Shown here piece by piece: positions 15,791 through 23,144 of a DNA stretch of 23,144 bases. The notes under the pieces are model-generated. The model was not told the DNA's origin. It made no database searches and saw only the letters and a list, made by a program, of their open reading frames with translations. The position numbers were made by a program, and so were the translations under genes. The DNA lies in the NCBI GenBank assembly GCA_050744245.1, contig JBOGGX010000004.1, positions 1 to 23,144 of the forward strand, written 5' to 3'. Position 1 is the first letter of the stretch, and each line of letters begins with the position of its first letter. Origin of the DNA: JBOGGX01 sp050744245 (GTDB lineage: Bacteria; Actinomycetota; Acidimicrobiia; Acidimicrobiales; JBOGGX01).

Positions 15791-15827
15791 GATACGCCGG
15801 GTTCGGACGAGCCGGGATCCCCGGATA

Positions 15828-17900
15828 TCAGGCGCTGGCGAAGACCCTGATCCCCGTGCCCAGCGGCACCTGAGCGCCCGGCGGCGGGTCGGTCGAGAGC
15901 ACGCCGCCGTTGCCGCTGGTCTCGACGATGACCAGCCCGACCTGCTGCAGGGCGGCGATGGCCTGGGCCAGCGGCTGGCCGATCACGTTCGGGACGACGA
16001 CGGCCGGACCCCGCGACACGACGACCGCGACCGCAGAGTCGCGAGGTACCTCGGTGCCCGGAATCGGGGTGACGGAGATGATCTGGTTGGCCGGGACGGT
16101 GGCGCTGAACTCGTCGCCCCTGGTCACCTGGAGGCGTTCCTGCTGGAGGGCGGCGGCGTACAGCTCGAAGGTGGCGCCGGCGGGAACCGCCGGGATGCTG
16201 CGCGGCGTCGGGCCCTGGGAGACGGTGAGGTCGACGACCGTCCCGCGGGGCAGCCGGGCGGGCAACGGGGTGACGCCGTCGACGGCGAGGGAGATGACGT
16301 TCTCCGTGGCGACCTCCTCGTCGAAGGCCCTGGTCGCGTCGCCGACCGAGAACCCGGCGGCGACGAGCGCGGCCTCGACGTCGGCGGCCGGCCGGTTGAC
16401 CAGGTCGGCCGGGACGTCGGCCAGCGTGGCGCCGAGCGAGATCGTGAGCGAGATGGTCTCGCCCTCCCGCAGGCGGGTTCCCGGCTCCGGGTTCTGGAAG
16501 ATCACGTCGCCGGGATCGCTGCCGTCGAGCCGGTCCTCGAGGCGCCGCACCTCCCAACCGAGCTCGTCGGCCCGAGCGGTCGCGTCGGCCTCGCTCTGGC
16601 CGATGAGCTCGGGTACGTCGTGGCTCGGCGTGTACAGCTGGGTGTAGGCGAGCCCGCCGGCGGCGGCCAGGACCGCGACCACCAGCACGGCCAGGAGGAC
16701 CTTGCGCCACGGCCGGCCCCTGGCGTCCCTCGCCCGCCGCCGGGCCTCGGCCTCGGCGACCCGGTCGGCCCGACGCCGGGCCTTGCCCGCCTGGCGCCGC
16801 TCCCTGCGGGTGGCGCCGGGCAACCCTTCGACCTCGGCCGGGTCGATCTCCTCGACGACCTCGTCGAGATCGACGACCGTCGTGGCGGTGGCGGTGTCGG
16901 TGGCGGTGGCGGTGGCCTCCGCATCGCCCGCGTAGGGGGCGGACGCAGCGCCGGGCCCGGCCGCCGTGGTCGTGGCCACCTTCGTGGTCGTGCCCTCGGG
17001 CAGCAGCGTCGGGTCGTTGTCGAACCCCTTGCCGTCGCCGACGATCGCCCCGACCAACGGCAGCGGCTCGGGCCGGGCCAGCTCCTCGGCCGCCGCCAGG
17101 AGGCCGAGCGCGAACTCGCCCGCGTCCGGACGATCGTCGGGCACGGGGCGGCCGGCCCGGGCCAGCACCGGCCGCAGCTCGCCGAGCTCCGACGGCACCT
17201 CGACCGCGGCGTCGACCCTCGCCATGAGCGTGGCGATGGTGGTGTCGGCCGCGAAGGGGACCCGGCCGGTGACGGCTTCGATGAGCACCAGGGCCAGCGA
17301 GTAGATGTCGGAGCGGCCGTCGACCTTCTCCCCCCTGGCCTGCTCGGGTGACGCATAGCGGGCGGTGCCGACGACCGCACCGGCCGGCTCGGTCCAGGCC
17401 GCCTCGGCCAGGGCCCGGGCCAACCCGAAGTCGGCGACGCGCAGCCGACCGTCGGCGTCGAAGAGGAGGTTGGCCGGTTTGATGTCGCGGTGGACGAAGC
17501 CCCGGCGGTGGGCGAAGTCGAGCCCCCTGGCCGCCTCGAGGCCGATCATGAGCGCCTGCGACGGGGTCAGACGCCCGCCGTCGTCGAGCATGGCCCGCAG
17601 GCTGCCGCCGTCGAGATACTCGGTGACGAGGTAGACGGTGCCGTCGTCGTCGCCCCAGTCGTAGACGGCGAGCACGTGGGGATGGTTGAGGGCGGCCGCG
17701 GCCTGGGCCTCGGTGCGGAACCGGCGCAGGAACGTCTCGTCCGCGGCCAGCCCGGCGTGGAGGATCTTGATCGCGACCCGGCGCCGCAGCCGGGTGTCGT
17801 CGGCCAGGAACACCAGCGCCGATGCACCGGCGCCGATCGGCGCCACCAGCCGGTACCTGCCGCTGAGCACCCGGCCGAGCTGATCGCTCATCCGGGTCAT
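15828..17900 (-). CDS. Membrane serine/threonine protein kinase with PASTA domains (PknB-like)
   Basis: The product has 690 residues from the ATG at 17900 (an ATG at 17891 is also possible). A cytoplasmic Hanks-type kinase domain spans about 16-275: glycine loop IGAGASALVFLADD, Lys45 in VAIKIL, HRDIKPANLLF with Asp139, DFG at 157-159 and GTARYASPEQARG. A linker of about 110 residues follows, with an Ala-Thr repeat and a very basic stretch, then one membrane segment (about 401-420) and four extracellular PASTA repeats (about 428-690). PASTA domains bind peptidoglycan fragments or lipid II, so kinases of this type couple cell-wall state to phosphorylation of growth and division proteins. The third PASTA repeat is the most degenerate. 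Unlike pknB loci, no penicillin-binding protein, RodA or PP2C phosphatase gene lies beside it, so its pathway is unclear. Confidence 0.93.
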   Translation of the reverse strand: MTRMSDQLGRVLSGRYRLVAPIGAGASALVFLADDTRLRRRVAIKILHAGLAADETFLRRFRTEAQAAAALNHPHVLAVYDWGDDDGTVYLVTEYLDGGSLRAMLDDGGRLTPSQALMIGLEAARGLDFAHRRGFVHRDIKPANLLFDADGRLRVADFGLARALAEAAWTEPAGAVVGTARYASPEQARGEKVDGRSDIYSLALVLIEAVTGRVPFAADTTIATLMARVDAAVEVPSELGELRPVLARAGRPVPDDRPDAGEFALGLLAAAEELARPEPLPLVGAIVGDGKGFDNDPTLLPEGTTTKVATTTAAGPGAASAPYAGDAEATATATDTATATTVVDLDEVVEEIDPAEVEGLPGATRRERRQAGKARRRADRVAEAEARRRARDARGRPWRKVLLAVLVVAVLAAAGGLAYTQLYTPSHDVPELIGQSEADATARADELGWEVRRLEDRLDGSDPGDVIFQNPEPGTRLREGETISLTISLGATLADVPADLVNRPAADVEAALVAAGFSVGDATRAFDEEVATENVISLAVDGVTPLPARLPRGTVVDLTVSQGPTPRSIPAVPAGATFELYAAALQQERLQVTRGDEFSATVPANQIISVTPIPGTEVPRDSAVAVVVSRGPAVVVPNVIGQPLAQAIAALQQVGLVIVETSGNGGVLSTDPPPGAQVPLGTGIRVFASA

Positions 17901-17960
17901 GACCACAACGGTCGAGGGTACCCAACCGGCCCGAGCCGGCCCGTGCACCCCGGCCCGACC

Positions 17961-18010
17961 AATGTTCGGTGGATGGTTCCCGCAAATGGGAACAATCCAC
18001 GGCAGGTTCG
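17961..18010. repeat. 50-bp palindromic intergenic repeat, copy 2
   Basis: This copy matches 11486-11535 at 45 of 50 bases. It has the better palindrome: GTGGAT and GTTCCC pair exactly with GGGAAC and ATCCAC around a six-base loop, apart from one mismatched position between the two blocks. It sits in the divergent interval between the kinase start (17900, minus strand) and the gene starting at 18028 (plus strand). Being upstream of both genes, it cannot be a terminator here, which favours an operator or a mobile repeat. Confidence 0.8.
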
Positions 18011-18027
18011 CCAGAATGGGCGCCCTC

Positions 18028-18507
18028 ATGGCCACCCGTCCGCCCGCCCAGCCACGATCCCCGGCGAGACGGCGGGCTCCGCTCACGCGGGCCGACATCA
18101 TCCGGCGGCTGCTCATCACCGTGGTCGTGCTGGCCTGCATCGGTGGGCTGGTGATCGCCGTCCAGCGGGCCGACACGGGCGAGCCCGACAGCCCCACCGC
18201 CGGTGCGCCCGACATCATCGAGTTCCTCGTCCCGGCGCAGGGATCAGAGGTCCTCCAACAGGCCAACGTGGCCGCCGACCTGGCCGTGGGCTGGACCGGG
18301 ACCCTGGTGATCAACGGCACCGAGATCCCCGAGGACCAGCTGTTCCGCGAGCCGGCGCAGAACATCGTCGAGTACCGACCCGGCGAGGGGCGGGTGATCG
18401 AGCAGCTTCCCCCCGGGCGCAACTGCGCCCAGGTGATCACGTGGCGGGTCAACGAGTCACGGGAGCGGGCCCGGGCGCCGGTCGAGTGGTGCTTCGAGGC
18501 GACGTGA
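18028..18507 (+). CDS. Uncharacterised single-pass membrane protein with C-terminal extracellular domain
   Basis: I do not recognise a named family. The 159-residue product from the ATG at 18028 has a basic, Pro/Arg-rich N-terminus, one membrane segment (about 27-46) and an extracellular part. The latter begins with an acidic, Pro-rich linker and ends in a small beta-rich domain with the motifs GWTGTLVINGTEIPEDQL and LPPGRNC. Cys133 and Cys155 are its only extracellular cysteines and could form a disulfide. The type II orientation is inferred from the basic N-terminus. An ATG at 18016 would add four residues. The stop overlaps the GTG of the next gene (GTGA), so the two are coupled. It is divergent from the PASTA kinase gene and shares the palindromic repeat upstream, which hints at shared control. 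Confidence 0.75.
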   Translation: MATRPPAQPRSPARRRAPLTRADIIRRLLITVVVLACIGGLVIAVQRADTGEPDSPTAGAPDIIEFLVPAQGSEVLQQANVAADLAVGWTGTLVINGTEIPEDQLFREPAQNIVEYRPGEGRVIEQLPPGRNCAQVITWRVNESRERARAPVEWCFEAT

Positions 18508-19040
18508 GCGAGCCCGCAGGGTCCCACCAGGTCGTGATCCGGCCGCGCCGGCCGGACGAGGCCGAGGCGTTCATCGCCCTGTTCGAGGCGATCGCGGCCG
18601 AGGGCGAGTGGATCGAGGCCGAGGCACCCCTGTCCGACGAACGCCGGGGCCGCATGAGGGCCACGACCGAGGTCCCGCCCGCGGGCACGGCCACGTTCGT
18701 CGCCGAGGGCGCCGGCGAGCTCGTCGGCTGGGTGTGGGTGGGGCTCGACGGACACGGCCCTGTTGACCTGGGCATGGGCGTGGCCGACAGCTGGCGGGGC
18801 CGGGGCATCGGCAGCCTGCTCCTGGAGCGGGCGGTGGCCTGGTCGAAGGACCAGGCCGCCCACTAGATCTATCTCGAGGTCTGGCCCCACAACACGGGGG
18901 CGCAGCGGCTGTACGAGAGGTTCGGGTTCGTCGCCGAGGGCCGCCTCCGGCGCCACTGGAGGCGGGCCAACGGCGAACTGTGGGATTCGATCCCGATGGG
19001 TCTCGTCCTCGACGAGACCTCACCGGGATCGCCCTACTGA
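18504..19040 (+). pseudogene. GNAT N-acetyltransferase frame interrupted by in-frame TAG at codon 121
   Basis: The full frame is 178 residues plus the stop at 19038-19040. It starts at a GTG that overlaps the previous stop. It is a GNAT acetyltransferase of the Rim-like type: IRPRRPDEAEAFIALF at the N-terminus and the acetyl-CoA loop GVADSWRGRGIGSLLLERAV (about 92-111). After the TAG, the conserved second half follows (IYLEVWPHNTGAQRLYERFGF, then a C-terminal strand with ELWDSIPMGLVL). The TAG at 18864-18866 replaces the residue before IYLEV, often Lys or Arg in relatives, without any frameshift. Translation to the TAG alone gives 120 residues that lack half of the cofactor fold, so that product should be inactive. 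It could be a recent nonsense allele, a sequence error or a suppressed codon. Substrate unknown. It converges on the peptidase gene with a 6-bp gap. Confidence 0.8.
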
Positions 19041-19046
19041 ATAGGT

Positions 19047-20636
19047 CTACGCCGCGGCGGCGTGGTCGTGGACGGTGGCCGGCGCCAGAGACGTGCGGGC
19101 CAGCGCGGCGGCCGCACTCGCCCCGGGCAGGTCAGCCGCCGGGGTCATCGCGTAGGTCAGGGTCGACGCGGCGACGGCATCGGAGTTGAGGTCGAGGACG
19201 TCGGCCGCGAAGTTGCCGAACGTGTCGCAGGCCTGGTGGTAGCACGGGTCGTACTGCTGGCCCGCGGTGCCGCCGAAGATGGCGACCTGCTCGGGGGTCT
19301 TGATGCCCTCGGCCCCGGTGAACAGCCCGCCGAACGGGACTCCGTTGTTGAAGAAGGCGGCGTAGTCGGAGCGGAAGCTGATCTGCGTCGGCTCGTGGGC
19401 GAGACCGCGGTCGGCGTAGAAGCCCTCGAAGAAGGCCTCGATCTCGGCCGATCCTTCCGGGCCGGCGAGGCCGAACGCCGAACCGTCGCCGTCGTAGATG
19501 AACCGGACGTAGTTGGACGAGCCCACCATGTCGAAGTTCAGGTACAGGGCGATGGCGTCGAGCTCCTCCGGCGGGAGGTTGGCCACGTAGAAGTTCGAGC
19601 CGACGAGGCCGGACTCCTCGGCGCCCCACCACGCGAAACGCACGGTGTTCGTCGGGCGGACGTCGGCCATCTGGATGGCGGTCTCGAGGATGGCCGCACT
19701 GCCCGAACCGTTGTCGTTGATGCCTGGCCCGGCGCCGACCGAGTCGAGATGGCCACCGACCATGACCACGTCCTCCGCGCGGCGCCGACCCGGCAGCTCG
19801 GCCAGGACGTTGAACGTCGGCTTGATCTCGCGGACGACGTTGGTGAAGATCCGGGTGGTCAGGCCGGCGGTCTCGCTGAACTCCACGCCCTGGCTGTAGG
19901 TCACGAAGATGGCGGGGATGCCACTCTCGTTGGTGGCGCCCAGGGTGACGACGGCCAGACCCTGACGATCGGCGCCGTCGGTGTTGCCCTGGTTCATAAC
20001 GATGGCGCCCGTGGCCCCGGCCGCGGCCGCGTTCTCGGCCTTGAGCTCGAAGGTGCACGTCCCCCGCTGGATCAGGGCGATGTTGCCGGCGGGGAAGCCG
20101 GCGAAGTCGGCGGCCTCGCATCCGCTGGTCGACGTGTTGCCCAGGCCGAGCTGGAGGTCGACCGCGGTGACCGCGGCGGTGACGTCACCGGCATCGGTCT
20201 GCTGGAGCAACACGAAGTCGGTGCCCTCGACGTACACGGTCGGCGTGGGCGCCGTCTGCTCGAAGGCGGAAGGACCCAGCTGGGTCCAGGCCAGGTACTC
20301 GAAGGTCTGGATCGTGGGCCGGTAGCCCTCGCGCCGGAGCTGGCGCACGACGTACTCCACCGAGGCGTCATAGCCCGGCAGGCCGGAGAACCGGTTCCCG
20401 CCGTTCTCGTCGGCGATCTCCTGGAACCGCTGCTGGTGCTTGCGCACCCCCTCGAGCTTGACGCACTCGAGCAGGCGCTCGACCGTGTCGTTGCGTCGCC
20501 GCTGGCACTGCTGGTCCGACGGCGGGGCGGCGGCCGACGACGGCGCGATCCCCAAGGTCGTGGCGGCCACGCAGACGGCGGCGGCCAGCCCGATGAGCCC
20601 GCGGCGCCGATGGCGGCGTAGATGAGCGGTGTGCAC
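19047..20636 (-). CDS. Secreted M28-family aminopeptidase with PA domain
   Basis: The product has 529 residues from the GTG at 20636, preceded by a GGGGGG-rich ribosome binding site. Residues 1-37 are a Sec signal peptide with a basic n-region, a hydrophobic core and an Ala-rich cleavage site. An N-terminal M28 region is followed by a PA insert (about 140-265) and the metal-binding core. Zinc ligands are His296 (GGHLDSV), the bridging Asp308 (GINDNGSG), catalytic Glu340 and ligand Glu341 (GAEESG), Asp369 (NFDMVGS) and His467 (CYHQACD). This matches Streptomyces-type extracellular aminopeptidases that remove N-terminal residues from peptides. The Cys465-Cys470 pair may form a disulfide. It lies 72 bp downstream of ligA, with its own likely promoter, so it is probably a separate transcription unit. 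The stop is TAG. Confidence 0.92.
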   Translation of the reverse strand: MHTAHLRRHRRRGLIGLAAAVCVAATTLGIAPSSAAAPPSDQQCQRRRNDTVERLLECVKLEGVRKHQQRFQEIADENGGNRFSGLPGYDASVEYVVRQLRREGYRPTIQTFEYLAWTQLGPSAFEQTAPTPTVYVEGTDFVLLQQTDAGDVTAAVTAVDLQLGLGNTSTSGCEAADFAGFPAGNIALIQRGTCTFELKAENAAAAGATGAIVMNQGNTDGADRQGLAVVTLGATNESGIPAIFVTYSQGVEFSETAGLTTRIFTNVVREIKPTFNVLAELPGRRRAEDVVMVGGHLDSVGAGPGINDNGSGSAAILETAIQMADVRPTNTVRFAWWGAEESGLVGSNFYVANLPPEELDAIALYLNFDMVGSSNYVRFIYDGDGSAFGLAGPEGSAEIEAFFEGFYADRGLAHEPTQISFRSDYAAFFNNGVPFGGLFTGAEGIKTPEQVAIFGGTAGQQYDPCYHQACDTFGNFAADVLDLNSDAVAASTLTYAMTPAADLPGASAAAALARTSLAPATVHDHAAAA

Positions 20637-20676
20637 CACATTCCCCCCTTTGGTCCCCGAATGGTTCCGGCGGCCC

Positions 20677-20705
20677 ATCATAGGGTCGCGCTTCGGGCGG
20701 CGACG
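20677..20705 (-). promoter_or_regulatory. Probable promoter for the M28 peptidase gene
   Basis: On the minus strand TATGAT (20682-20677) is a good -10 box, with a weak CGTCGC 17 bases upstream. Initiation near 20670 would leave a leader of about 33 bases before the GTG at 20636, which holds the AAAGGGGGG ribosome binding site. The promoter lies in the gap after ligA. Confidence 0.5.
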
Positions 20706-20708
20706 CCT

Positions 20709-22760
20709 CTACGAACTGGGCAGCTCGCCCGTCTCGAGCAGGTGCAGGAAGCCGGCCTCGTCGAGGATGGGAACGCCCAGCTCTTCGGCCTTCCCTCGCT
20801 TGGCCGCGCCCGGTGACTCACCGACGACGACGGCGGTGGTCTTCTTCGACACGCCGCCCGGCGTCTTGCCCCCCCGGGCCTTGATCGCCTCCTCGGCCGC
20901 CTCCCTGCTCAGCCCGTCGAGCGTCCCGGTGACGACGACCGACATTCCCGCGAGCGTCTGGGCCACCGTCGGCCGATCGACCCGGCCGAAGTCGACCCCG
21001 GCGGTCCGCAGCTTCTCGATCGGAGCGCGGTTGCGCTCGTTGGCGAAGAACTCGTGGACGCTCTTGGCGATGGTCGGCCCCACGGCTTCCACCGCGGCGA
21101 TCTCGTCCTCGGGAGCGTCCATGATCCGGTCGAGATGGCCGAAGTGGCGGGCCAGCACCTGGGCCACGGTGGGCCCGACATGACGGATGCCGAGCCCGGT
21201 GAGGAGGCGGGCCAGGGTCCGCGACCTCGACCCGTCGATCGCCCGCCGCAGGTTGGCGATCGACACCTCGCCGAACCCCTCGAGGCCGCGCACCTGGTCC
21301 CAGTCGATGGCGTAGATGTCGCCGATGTCGCCGATGAGGTGCCGGTCGAGGAACTCGCCGACGGTGCGGTCGCCGAACCCCTCGATGTCCATCGCCGACC
21401 GCGAGGCGAAGTGGCCGATCCTGGCCCAGCGCTGGCCGGGGCACTCGACGTTGGTGCAGAACGTGTCGCTCTCGCCCGGGAGCCGCACGAGCGGGCCGCC
21501 GCACACCGGACATTCCTTGGGGAACTCCCACTCCGGCAGCCCGTCGGGGCGGTCGGCGAGCACCGGCCTGACCACCTCCGGGATGACGTCGCCCGCCTTG
21601 CGCACCACCACCATGTCGCCGGGGCGCACGTCCTTGGCCTTGACCTGGTCCTCGTTGTGCAGGGTGGCCAGGCCGACGGTCGAGCCGCCGACGAACACGG
21701 GGTCGAGCACGGCGAAGGGTGTGGCCCGGCCGGTCCGACCGATCGAGACCTGGATCTCCTTCAGGCGGGTGGTGCGCTCCTCGGGCGGGAACTTGAAGGC
21801 GATGGCCCACCGGGGGGCCTTCGACGTCGCGCCCAGCTCCCGCTGCTGGCCCAGGTCGTCGACCTTCACCACCACGCCGTCGATCTCGTAGGGCAGGTCG
21901 TGGCGGTGGGCCAACCAGTGCTGGCAGTACTCGTAGACCTCGTCGAGGGTGCCCAGCCGGCGGATCTCCGGGTTGACGGGGAGGCCCAGCCGCCCGAGCC
22001 ACGTGAGCATCTCGTGGTGGGTCCGCGGCCGGGGGCCGCCGTCGACGGCGCCCAGGGCGTACACCCACAGCGACAGCTCCCGACCGGCGGTGACCGACGC
22101 GTCCTTCTGGCGGACCGAGCCCGCGGCCGAGTTCCTCGGGTTGACGAAGAGCCGCAGGCCGGCGTCGGCCTGGCGCTTGTTCAACGCCTCGAACGCGGCG
22201 ATCGGCATGTAGATCTCGCCCCTGACCTCGACCAGACCGGGAACCGAGTCGCCCCGGCCCTTGAGCCGGTCGGGGATGGCGGCGATGGTGGCCACGTTGG
22301 GGGTGACGTCCTCCCCCACCCGGCCGTCGCCCCGCGTGGCGGCCCGGACGAAACGGCCATGCTCGTAGGTGAGCGAGATGGCGAAGCCGTCGATCTTGAG
22401 CTCGCACACGTAGGCGAGGTCGGTCTCGCCCAGCCCCCGTTCGACCCGCTTGCCCCACGCCAGCAGCTCGTCGAGGCTGAAGGCGTTGTCGAGCGACATC
22501 ATCGGCAACCGATGCTCGACCGCGGCGAACAGGGCGGCCGGCGCCCCGCCGACCCTCTGGGTCGGCGAGTCGGGCGTGATCAGCTCGGGGAACTCCGCCT
22601 CGAGCTCGCGCAGCTGGCGGACGATGGCGTCGAAGTCGGAGTCGGAGATGGTCGGGGCGTCGTCGACGAAGTAGCGCCGGGTGTGCTCCTCGATCTCGGC
22701 CCGCAGCGCATCGACGCGTGCCGCGACGTCGTCGCTGACGTCGCCCGTGGGTTCGGCCAT
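20709..22760 (-). CDS. ligA: NAD+-dependent DNA ligase
   Basis: The 683-residue product is full length and intact. LigA seals nicks during replication and repair, using NAD+. Domains in order: Ia (HTRRYFVDDAPTISDSDFD, binds NMN), the adenylation domain with Lys122 in the CELKIDGFA motif, and NPRNSAAGSVRQKD. The EIDGVVVKVD and AFKFPPEE motifs, the OB fold and the zinc finger (CPVC with CTNVEC) follow. Then come the helix-hairpin-helix region (GFGDRTVGEFLD, GIRHVGPTVAQVLA and AVGPTIAKS) and the C-terminal BRCT domain (from about residue 605; VVVTGTLDGLSREAAEEAIKARGGK). The ATG at 22760 gives the usual N-terminus. It is divergent from the gene at 22924, with an unusual hairpin in the interval. 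The stop is TAG. Confidence 0.98.
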   Translation of the reverse strand: MAEPTGDVSDDVAARVDALRAEIEEHTRRYFVDDAPTISDSDFDAIVRQLRELEAEFPELITPDSPTQRVGGAPAALFAAVEHRLPMMSLDNAFSLDELLAWGKRVERGLGETDLAYVCELKIDGFAISLTYEHGRFVRAATRGDGRVGEDVTPNVATIAAIPDRLKGRGDSVPGLVEVRGEIYMPIAAFEALNKRQADAGLRLFVNPRNSAAGSVRQKDASVTAGRELSLWVYALGAVDGGPRPRTHHEMLTWLGRLGLPVNPEIRRLGTLDEVYEYCQHWLAHRHDLPYEIDGVVVKVDDLGQQRELGATSKAPRWAIAFKFPPEERTTRLKEIQVSIGRTGRATPFAVLDPVFVGGSTVGLATLHNEDQVKAKDVRPGDMVVVRKAGDVIPEVVRPVLADRPDGLPEWEFPKECPVCGGPLVRLPGESDTFCTNVECPGQRWARIGHFASRSAMDIEGFGDRTVGEFLDRHLIGDIGDIYAIDWDQVRGLEGFGEVSIANLRRAIDGSRSRTLARLLTGLGIRHVGPTVAQVLARHFGHLDRIMDAPEDEIAAVEAVGPTIAKSVHEFFANERNRAPIEKLRTAGVDFGRVDRPTVAQTLAGMSVVVTGTLDGLSREAAEEAIKARGGKTPGGVSKKTTAVVVGESPGAAKRGKAEELGVPILDEAGFLHLLETGELPSS

Positions 22761-22818
22761 CCGGCCGATCCTAACGACGCGGGCTCCCGCCGATCGCCGA
22801 CCGGGGCGTCGCCAGACG

Positions 22819-22858
22819 GGTGGTCGCGCTCGACCACCGCCACGGTGGTCCAGCGCGA
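22819..22858. promoter_or_regulatory. Hairpin with mutually exclusive stems upstream of ligA
   Basis: TCGCGCT (22824-22830) and AGCGCGA (22852-22858) flank GACCACC (22832-22838) and GGTGGTC (22844-22850), giving a 7+7 bp hairpin with one mismatch and a five-base loop. A further GGTGGTC at 22819-22825 could pair with the same GACCACC instead. It lies between divergent genes, so it may be an operator or an RNA switch-like structure. No clear promoter boxes were found around it. Confidence 0.45.
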
Positions 22859-22923
22859 GAACCTCGCAGGACGTGCACAGCGAGGACGGCGCTCGGGTCG
22901 GCCGGCTTTGGCAAGCTGCCCGG

Positions 22924-23144
22924 ATGACCGGCGTTCCCCGCGTCGCCGATATCGGGCTCTGGCCGCTGCGGCTGGCGTGGCTCGGAGCGGCCGTCGCCGT
23001 CGGGCCGGCGACGGCCGACGCCTTGGCCGGGTCGAGCGCCGCCGTCCGGTGGGTGGCCGCGATCGGCCTCTACGTGGCCTGGGCCATGTGCCTGCTGGCC
23101 GCGCTGGTGCCCCGATCGATCGGGCTGACGGCGCTGCGCATCGG
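22924..23144 (+). CDS. Membrane protein of unknown function (3' truncated by window)
   Basis: Only the first 73 residues are in the window, starting at the ATG at 22924. The visible part has hydrophobic stretches at about 15-36 (LRLAWLGAAVAVGPATADAL) and 45-65 (WVAAIGLYVAWAMCLLAALV), separated by a short polar loop, so it is a polytopic membrane protein or the membrane-spanning start of one. I recognise no family motif in this part. It is divergent from ligA across 163 bp. The upstream bases show no strong ribosome binding site. The frame remains open to the end of the window. Confidence 0.6.
   Translation, partial: MTGVPRVADIGLWPLRLAWLGAAVAVGPATADALAGSSAAVRWVAAIGLYVAWAMCLLAALVPRSIGLTALRI

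Noticed and set aside
15222..17351. Long plus-strand frame antisense to the kinase gene
   Set aside because: No conserved motif; the opposite strand encodes a complete kinase and PASTA protein.
12742..18866. Genome-wide reassignment of TAG to an amino acid
   Set aside because: Six genes in the window end naturally at TAG, at points that match expected protein ends, and the two internal TAGs replace different residues.
1..23144. CRISPR array, rRNA operon or insertion sequence
   Set aside because: No regularly spaced repeats, no rRNA-like segments and no transposase gene were seen in the window.

Overview
The window is very GC-rich DNA, densely coded on both strands, with many GTG starts. It carries gatCAB, an NAD+-dependent ligA, an Eis-type acetyltransferase and a PASTA serine/threonine kinase. 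This fits an actinobacterium, and the gene style suggests a class such as Acidimicrobiia, but no marker here fixes the taxon. Two genes are cut by the window edges.

Layout: (1) 1-3246 looks like one end of an integrated conjugative element: the C-terminal part of a VirB4/TraC-type ATPase, a membrane LysM protein, an excisionase-like helix-turn-helix protein and a tyrosine recombinase whose 3' end overlaps the excisionase gene. (2) 3401-7806: an ArsR-type regulator divergent from an MFS exporter, PQQ-type sugar dehydrogenase and MATE exporter operon. A perfect -10 box and an inverted repeat lie in the shared promoter. (3) 7861-11454, minus strand: a DHA2 exporter, TetR regulator and Eis-like acetyltransferase operon. 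It has a 28-bp operator-like palindrome at its start and a strong hairpin at its end. (4) 11563-14862, minus strand: gatC-gatA-gatB, the tRNA-dependent amidotransferase. (5) 14915-17900, minus strand: an alpha/beta hydrolase and a PASTA kinase. (6) 18028-19040, plus strand: a small anchored protein and a GNAT acetyltransferase. (7) 19047-22760, minus strand: a secreted M28 peptidase and DNA ligase LigA. (8) From 22924: the start of a membrane protein.

The most unusual feature is a pair of in-frame TAG codons inside otherwise intact, well-conserved frames. One is at codon 92 of gatB, where the family has the Tyr of KNYFYPD. The other is at codon 121 of the GNAT gene. Both are substitutions without frameshift and both sit in a CTAG tetramer. 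TAG is also the normal terminator of six other genes here, so wholesale recoding is unlikely. Nonsense alleles, reads or assembly errors, suppression, or stop-restart translation (gatB has an ATG six bases after the TAG) remain open.

Other non-coding signals are a 50-bp palindromic repeat present twice (45/50 identical) upstream of two minus-strand genes, a small palindromic insertion between gatC and gatA, and several strong hairpins. No rRNA, tRNA or CRISPR array was seen, and no stretch over 300 bases lacks a gene.
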